Origin: Thelonectria olida
Lineage: Eukaryota; Ascomycota; Sordariomycetes; Hypocreales; Nectriaceae
Direction of reading: 5' to 3'
NCBI GenBank assembly: GCA_020736575.1
Contig: JAGPYM010000004.1
Coordinates: forward strand, 1,364,001 to 1,428,000
DNA length: 64,000 bases
Position 1 is the first letter of the stretch; each line of letters begins with the position of its first letter. The translations under genes and the position numbers were made by a program. The notes below the pieces were generated by a model. The model was not told the origin of the DNA. It saw only the letters and a list, made by a program, of their open reading frames with translations, and did no database searches. Positions 58,036 through 64,000 of this stretch are shown piece after piece.

Positions 58036-58287
58036 GAAAGAAAGCGCGGTTGTGGTTGCCGTCGAGAGTAGCAGAGCAACCTCACAGCAGCCGCCGGACA
58101 AAAAGGGAAGTAGGTCCTGGGCAAACGACTTCTTCCCGGTGCATCTCGCTGAAAGAGGATATTTCGACTTGGAGCGAGTGCATCAGACCACACACACAAT
58201 CACAACTTCTATCACAACGAGAGAAAAAAACGCGTGTGCGTACATCAACAAATTGCCGGACAAACACGGACGCAATTGCAGAGGGGC

Positions 58288-58312
58288 ACATCCTGCATCC
58301 TGCATCCTGCAT
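58288..58312. repeat. CATCCTG heptamer tandem
   Basis: Three consecutive copies of catcctg followed by a partial copy. Confidence 0.8.
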
Positions 58313-59620
58313 TCAAACACACATGACATGCACATGCCATTCGTCCCGAATTCCTTGCGCACGTACCAAACAACTCCCATCGAACTTGGTCGAAATGAGA
58401 GCCAGGATCTGGCGAGGACCAAGTCGTATAACCAAGGCCGGCATAAATCGAAGATTTAAGGCCCAATTCGAGATGCTAGGAAAGCTATGTACCATTGAGG
58501 TAGGCGGTGTTGTCATCGAGATTGGCATTGACGTTGAGGTTGACACCAAATGCTGTTGATATCAGATATCAAAATCCACTGGGAAGAATCCTTGGCGGCC
58601 TGGCCGGCACCCCCCATCAGCCTTAAACGGCAAAGTCCTAGTCCGGATACAAGCGTGGGAGCAAGCAAATTCGGGACCGAGAGACCGAGATAGAAGGGAC
58701 ATCCCCCAGCACAACGGGTGAGAGGAAATCCGTCATAAGGCCGAGATGACACAAACGGGCTGCTTGCGTGGTTGGAGGCGGTGAGTACCATGCACCTCTC
58801 AACATCATTCTTGTGGGTTGATGACGGTAGTTTGGCATCATGTTGAGGAAGCATGGATAGCAATTGATCAACTGTCCAATGACTTACAGTGCTCAAGCCG
58901 GCCGCAGGTCCCAACGGGTGCCATCTCTCCAGGGCCTCACTTTGCGACTTCGCATTTCCCGAGCAACAGGCGAGCAGGGGCGCACCAACACATCAGGACG
59001 TGACGAATCCTCTCCCTTCGGCAGTCTGCTGTTTTGTCTGCGCGCTGCAATGCGAGTGAACTGCAAGGTGCTGCTGTTGTAACGCAACTCAGTGCCGGTG
59101 GTCGGTCCGTGGATAATGACGCCTGCAGGAGTGGGTAGCAACTGCGAGCAATTACACAACCGCCGAACCAATGAGAATGTGTCCTCGCTGACAACAAGAC
59201 GACCGCAAGCATCTGATAGATCTGGACCTGTCCATCTCTGACCTTCGAACCACATTTTGATAGCTGGGTCCGGCTTGGGGTGCAATCAGCGGCTTGTGGG
59301 GTTCCGTTATACAAGGCATTCCAACCTTTGACCCAGTGCTATGCTTTTCGGAATGCCTGAGACATTGATTCACCTTGATAGCGAGGACTAGCCCGGTTCC
59401 AAACACAGCGGTCAGTCCATAATATGCTCCTGTACCAAACAAACAATGCCCCGTCCCGTCCCGTCCCTTCCCTCGTCACGCCGCATGGCTTGCTTCGCTG
59501 CTTCACGCCGTCTTCCTGTCATAGAGTGCGGTGTGGGGGCAGTGGACACGGCCACCCCCGAACACAACAACGATGATGAGGAGAGACAACGAGGCGGAGG
59601 CCGATTGCGAGTGGTCAACT

Positions 59621-59635
59621 AAAAAAAAAAAAAAA
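59621..59635. repeat. Poly-A run, 15 bases
   Basis: Homopolymer followed within seven bases by a second run of eight A. No associated gene seen. Confidence 0.8.
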
Positions 59636-60537
59636 GCATCGAAAAAAAATTCTCCTTCGCCAGGGAGCCCACTGGGCTAACTTGTCAGACCGGGTACAGG
59701 GTTCGGCGCCATCGAGTCTCAGGCTCTCCGATTAGAAACGCAAGAAAGCAAAGAGGTCGGTCGTCTTTAGGTTTCTCACCAGTGATGAGGTGGCCTAGTT
59801 CCGGCTTCAAGGTTCACCCCGTTCATGAGGCCCATAGGTTCGTGGAGTCTGGACCCACGCCCACTGGGCTGATGGCGACATCGAAAAGCGGTTACGAGGA
59901 AGAGGTAACGAGCGATGGGGCAGGATTGACAGTCAGCAGAGCCATGAGATGGTTAATGGCAGGGTCAGACTACACTGGCCGTGGCCGACCTGGATACCTG
60001 AACACATCCTCCATGACGGCCTACCTTCATCAGCTGTCTGGTGGAAGCGAGTCATTCATAACAAAGACGACTATTAATTGGGGTATGAGAAGGGGCTCAC
60101 AGGGAGGTGTTAATGGGAATCGCTACCATGTCGATCCAATGGCCCCAGTCAGTCCCCTACTTTTTGCGCGAATCCCATATCAGGCCGGGCAGGACGCTGC
60201 CGGTAGTGACAGGGCAGGGCAGCAAAATGGGAGCCCATAGGCGAAGTTGAAAGTTCCTGAGGGTCTACGTATGACAGGTTTGGGTGGTCGACATGGTCGT
60301 GGAATAAACCTGGAAGCTTTGGAAAAGACACACAGAGGCCTTGGCTGGAAGGTCCAACCAAGGTGTCGGTACGCAGCCCAGTCTATCAGTTTCGCGGGTT
60401 AGACAAGACAAGGCCAAAACTCAAACTCAAAGAACTGGGCGAAACAGCCTTTGTGGACGAGTGCAACATTGGCGTTATCTTAATGGGCTATATCGAGCCA
60501 GAGCCGTGTGCTTCGTACAACGAACGGATACCTCGAT

Positions 60538-60565
60538 TGCAACGACGACGACGACGACGACGACG
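60538..60565. repeat. ACG trinucleotide tract
   Basis: About nine cga/acg units in non-coding sequence; it would encode poly-Arg in one frame and poly-Asp or poly-Thr in others. Confidence 0.75.
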
Positions 60566-62298
60566 AGGAGCAGTGAGACGACAAACGAGCCGTCGCAAAC
60601 TGAGACGTGAACGGCCATACGGATGCTTCCGGGCAGCTATGGTAGTGGCCCTTGATCAATTCATCTCGCCGCATATGCACGGAACGGAATGGACTTCGTT
60701 GACAATTCGCAGGTAGGCAGGTATTCGTGGTGCTCAGTCAGGCTATTCTGTATACCCCCAAAAGCCCACCCACCACGGCGGCCATGGCCCTTGCACACCG
60801 ATGCTCCGCTTCATCAACGACGCTTTTCCATTCGTCTCTATTCGTGCATTGCTTTCAACCTCAGTCGGTACGGGAGGTTGTCGTGACCCCCGGAAGCTAG
60901 CTACATACAAACCCGGGCCGTTCTGTCACAGGCATTCCCACCTCCCTCATTCGTCGACTTCTCTCGGCCGGTACGTGAAGTAGGTTTCGATCCTCTTGAA
61001 CGCACTGACGTAGCTCCCTGACCATTTTCACCAAGGTCGTTCTTGTTAGTAGGGCACCCAGTAAAGCCAGCCTAGGTGCCCTGACTTGGTCCAAGCTACC
61101 TAACTAACTTTTAGGCAGAGCAGCCGGCATCGTTCCCGGAGGGTATCTGAAAGTTTCGACTCCATTGCGCTTCGCTACATTCTGCACACACGACACAGGC
61201 CCAAATAATGTCCTTTCTCCCATGACCTTGCCCATGCCATGCCTCACGGGCTTCTCTCTCATGGTCCCAAGCTCCTGGCAAGCTGGCCGTTCTCCACCCT
61301 CCGATCCTGGCTGCTTGCTGCCCCGAGAACCAGGACACGGGGGCGCAAGAGCGGAGCCATGCCATGCGATTCATGGGCCTTTCCATGTTGTTGGCTTGAC
61401 ACCCTCATCAGCATTTCCCACGTCTTCCTCGTCTTCCTCGTCTTCCAGGCCTTCCAGGTCTCCCAGGCCTCTTCCCCACCGTCACCTCACCTCACCCGTT
61501 CGCCATTGCCCGTCCACTGGTCCTGCGACGTCGGCTCTTTTGCATCGCCTCGTCTCCCATTGGACTTGCCGGGACTGCTTCCCCGTAGGCCCGTGGCCGT
61601 AGCGCGATCAAACAAAGAGGAAGTTCAGGTACAGCACTGTACCTTACTGCTACCCGTGTCTCAGTGGAGAGTTTTTTTTTGTGTATTAGCTGAGGGTTTG
61701 TTCCTTGTGAAAGAGCCCATTTACCGTTGTCTTTCCATACCCCCCTCCCCATCTCAAAGGAACCACAGGGCATCCCGTCCTCTCCTGTCTACGGCCCCGT
61801 TTGGAACGGGGATTGGGAGCAATCTGGTCATCGACCCGACGGCCATTGCGACCATTGCAAACGGGAGATTTTTAACAACTGGCATGACGGCTCTCGTGGC
61901 TAGAAACGAGAGGCCTACACAAGTTTCCGTCCGTCCACGTCCGTCCGTTCTATTATCCACCATCGACCGTCCGGGTCCGCACCGCACCGCAGGGTACATA
62001 ATTATCGCCAACATCCCCCCCGGGGTTTGCTGTAACAGCAAAGAAACTCTAACGCTCGACCTCGCCTTGTCTTCCGTTGTCAACAAATCAGTCTGCTTCT
62101 TCGGCTTCACTCCCGCCTTGATCCTACCCGCCTTTTGATATCCTGTCCCTGTCCGTGGCCAAACGTTCGCCCCGCCCTATCCCTGGTCCCTATTACGGAT
62201 TCCGCCTGCCATTGCATCACTCACAGTCTCAGTCAACAAACAACAATTCATAGACTCCAACGACCCTTCATCACTTATCAACCCCTTTCTCTCTACAA

Positions 62299-62306
62299 TA
62301 TAAAAG
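62299..62306 (+). promoter_or_regulatory. TATA box of the 52-aa cysteine-rich gene
   Basis: A consensus TATAAAAG followed by a pyrimidine-rich stretch suited to transcription initiation about 30 to 40 bases on. The inferred leader is about 400 bases with an intron. Confidence 0.6.
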
Positions 62307-62497
62307 GGCTGGTCTCCCAACCTTTATCCTCACTTCTCTACTTCACAACATTGATCAGGTCTTACTTGACTACTCAGCAATCATCAACTGTTCTCACTCA
62401 TCTTTCAATCTTCCTCAACACCCCCATCATAGCTTCGCGTGTTGATCTCCTAACCTTCAACAACAACCTTTCAACTCTACACCTTTATACTTTACTC

Positions 62498-62616
62498 GTA
62501 AGCACCCATCTCTCCTCCCGTGTGCCTCATCTTGATGGCGAAGCCATTCACGCAACTCGTCTTCATGGTGTAGGAGATTTTATCATCTATCAAGCTAACT
62601 ATTGTTGTCTTACAAG
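62498..62616 (+). other. Probable 5'-UTR intron
   Basis: Donor gtaagc, a gctaac branch sequence 21 bases from the end and acceptor tacaag bound a 119-base segment in the leader of the cysteine-rich gene. It removes three upstream ATG codons (62534, 62564 and none in frame). Confidence 0.55.
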
Positions 62617-62744
62617 GACCCTTTCTATCCAATCGGACCAAGTCCTGTTAGAGCTTTACAGACTACAGCTCTGACATATCACAACAACACAAAGCCACCA
62701 CCAGATCAACCCAAGAAACATCGTCCACCGTGGCTAACGACAAG

Positions 62745-62903
62745 ATGGCCAATGCCTGTGCGCACCAGTTCTCAATCATCAAGTCCGACAGCACTTTGAT
62801 CCAGTGGATCTGCCAGCACTGCCGTTCAGGACCTCACTGGATGATCTATGAGTGCGCTTACTGCAAGCTGCACCTGTGCCGGATATGCACACAGGCAGCT
62901 TAA
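62745..62903 (+). CDS. 52-residue cysteine-rich ZZ-like zinc-binding protein
   Basis: A complete small ORF in a good context (caagATGG) with seven cysteines and four histidines in 52 residues. The core has CQHC, then ten residues, YECAYC, four residues, CRIC: CX2C-X10-CX2C-X4-CX2C. This matches the first part of a ZZ-type zinc finger (compare the usual YxCxxC-x4-CxxC), with the terminal His pair missing or replaced by Cys5, His7, His25 or His31. There is no signal peptide, so the protein is probably intracellular. TATA box, pyrimidine leader and a 5'-UTR intron support a real gene. It stands alone at the end of a 7.8-kb gap. ZZ fingers bind proteins or N-terminal histone tails; whether this one does is inference. 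It may be stress- or development-regulated. Confidence 0.72.
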   Translation: MANACAHQFSIIKSDSTLIQWICQHCRSGPHWMIYECAYCKLHLCRICTQAA

Positions 62904-64000
62904 GACTGCTATGGTGTCCACGGCGCGCAAGACATGTGTCACTGGTGTCTGGCGTGTGGGAGTGGAGGGGTGTGTGATTATGTGTGACAGAGTGCGCTTT
63001 TGTCTGAGTGTAAGTGAAAAGTGAGCGTGCATGGGCGTTTCGTCCAAATGCGTCTCCCTCGCGTGTTGCCGACAAGTGGACATGGCCTGACTAACATGGC
63101 ACCAGGCTTACAACGGCGAAAAGAGAGATGCCTTCTTAGTCTCGGTGCAGGATGAAGAGTCAGCTTGTCACATTTCGGGCTTTTGATTGCGCTTGACATG
63201 GCTACCTGGGACTGGCTCCCGAAGGTGCAGGAGACAAGCCCCCTCAAGCACAGCACATCTGATGCGCTGGCTGGAAGTTGTCTTTTTCTTCTTTTTTTTT
63301 TTTTTGCTTTTTTCTGATGCTTCTTTTTTTGGCTGTGGCTGGGCCGAGGGTTGCTTGAGAAGGATTCTAGCGCCCTTGACAGAAACGCCAAAAGAGATGG
63401 AGAAGAAAAAGTCCAGGGGACCCGCAAGCATCACCAACATCGTCATTGTTACCCTCAATTCATACCGGACACAGCAAGTGGAGAGGCGGCCAAGGCTCAA
63501 CGGCGACAAGGACATTGGATGACTTACAGTTTCTGGACTTCCTTGAGGGTGTAGCGCCTGCACGATCCACGTGGGAGGCTCCAGTCTCAGGGTCCCTCTT
63601 TGGGAACTGTGCAGGGCTAGCGACCCCCTCCTCCTGGGCCCTAGGCTGGCTCTTGGGCACTTGGTGCAGCCTAGGACATGCCGAGACGGTGGTCTAAGGG
63701 CTTTCGTTCCTCACAGGGCTTCTTCTCGGCGCTGAAAGAGGAGCATTGCAGATGGAAGGGGAGCCGCCCTTGTCCAGTGGCCCTGTCATCATTCATGTCT
63801 CTGTCGCTTGTTGCAGTATGTCCGCAGTCGCACCTAGTCACACTCACCACTCACACACCTTTTCGACCTCGCGCCAATCATCAACGGGACTTGTTGATCT
63901 GGGTCTGCCGGGGACCAATTGCGGCCGGTCCGTTTTCCTTAACTGTCCTTTCTGGTTTACTCTGGTTTCTGGGGTGTTCGTTCATTTCTTTTGTTGTTTC
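62904..64000. other. 3' flank of the cysteine-rich gene
   Basis: No further gene recognised up to the window edge. A T/C-rich tract lies at 63281-63316, and the last 200 bases are promoter-like (T-rich, no open frame). Confidence 0.5.

Larger units (their letters stand above)
54902..62298. other. 7.4-kb gene-poor region
   Basis: I find no gene I can support. The longest open frames (56321-57049 minus; 61239-62138 plus, 299 codons) give peptides without motif or typical composition. Present are a CGTAGGTACCTACG palindrome at 57904-57917, tandem repeats at 57837-58035, 58288-58312 and 60538-60565, and an A run at 59621-59635. GC content and repeat load do not suggest a degraded transposon. The region may be promoter and non-transcribed spacer, or contain non-coding transcripts. 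Confidence 0.5.

Noticed and set aside
1..64000. Secondary-metabolite cluster, CRISPR array or prophage-like island
   Set aside because: No synthase, tailoring set, regular spacer array or phage gene is present. The genes are eukaryotic housekeeping functions with introns.

Overview
The window is nuclear DNA of a filamentous ascomycete (Pezizomycotina, most likely Sordariomycetes). Genes are split by short GT-AG introns (about 44 to 119 nt, one of 679 nt) with CTAAC/CTGAC-type branch sites, wobble positions favour C, and the gene set is fungal: conventional kinesin of the Neurospora type, tail-less RAD6, a SUN-family wall protein, a mitochondrial EF-G2. All exon models below come from reading frames, splice consensus and family knowledge; no search or alignment was run. 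I see no intact transposon, tRNA, rRNA or CRISPR array, and no AT-rich RIP-like block.

Layout. 1-1503 is the 3' part of a ferroportin-type iron transporter. 3256-6492 encodes the HtrA-like nuclear protease NMA111, and 7248-8260 the ESCRT regulator IST1. 8788-9521 is a candidate zinc-knuckle gene whose CCHC motif appears only after splicing. 10176-10690 (-) is AP-2 sigma; 11938-15494 is a FUSC/BRE4-like membrane protein. 15794-17472 (-) is SPT3 of SAGA, with an unusually long first intron. 18268-19473 (-) is the PP2A leucine carboxyl methyltransferase PPM1. 21053-22257 is a multi-pass membrane protein. 23022-25911 (-) is kinesin-1. 27362-27987 (-) is RAD6, with a possible 40-residue membrane microprotein just downstream. 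29021-30388 is a mitochondrial acetyl-CoA acetyltransferase and 30900-32590 a CSN12-like PCI protein. 33561-35201 (-) is a GPI-type SUN wall protein. 39086-39928 is a secreted cupin. 40505-43128 (-) is MEF2 and 43573-44256 a TVP15-like Golgi protein. 44664-47896 (-) is UTP21 of the SSU processome. 49891-54901 is the inositol pyrophosphate kinase/phosphatase VIP1.

The right end (54902-64000) is nearly gene-free. Its only convincing gene is a 52-codon cysteine-rich ZZ-like protein at 62745-62903, with its own TATA box and a 5'-UTR intron. A second gene-poor stretch is 35202-39085.

The genes are mainly housekeeping functions (trafficking: IST1, AP-2 sigma, TVP15, kinesin; chromatin and ubiquitin: SPT3, RAD6; ribosome and translation: UTP21, MEF2; signalling: VIP1, PPM1). 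They do not form a metabolic cluster. Several divergent pairs share promoters: RAD6/thiolase, MEF2/TVP15 and UTP21/VIP1.

The least explained signals are the 52-aa protein at the end of a 7.8-kb gene-free tract, the SPT3 intron ORF that reads in frame into the histone fold, the spliced zinc knuckle, the microprotein behind RAD6, and a dispersed palindrome related to TAGGTACCTA that recurs only between genes.
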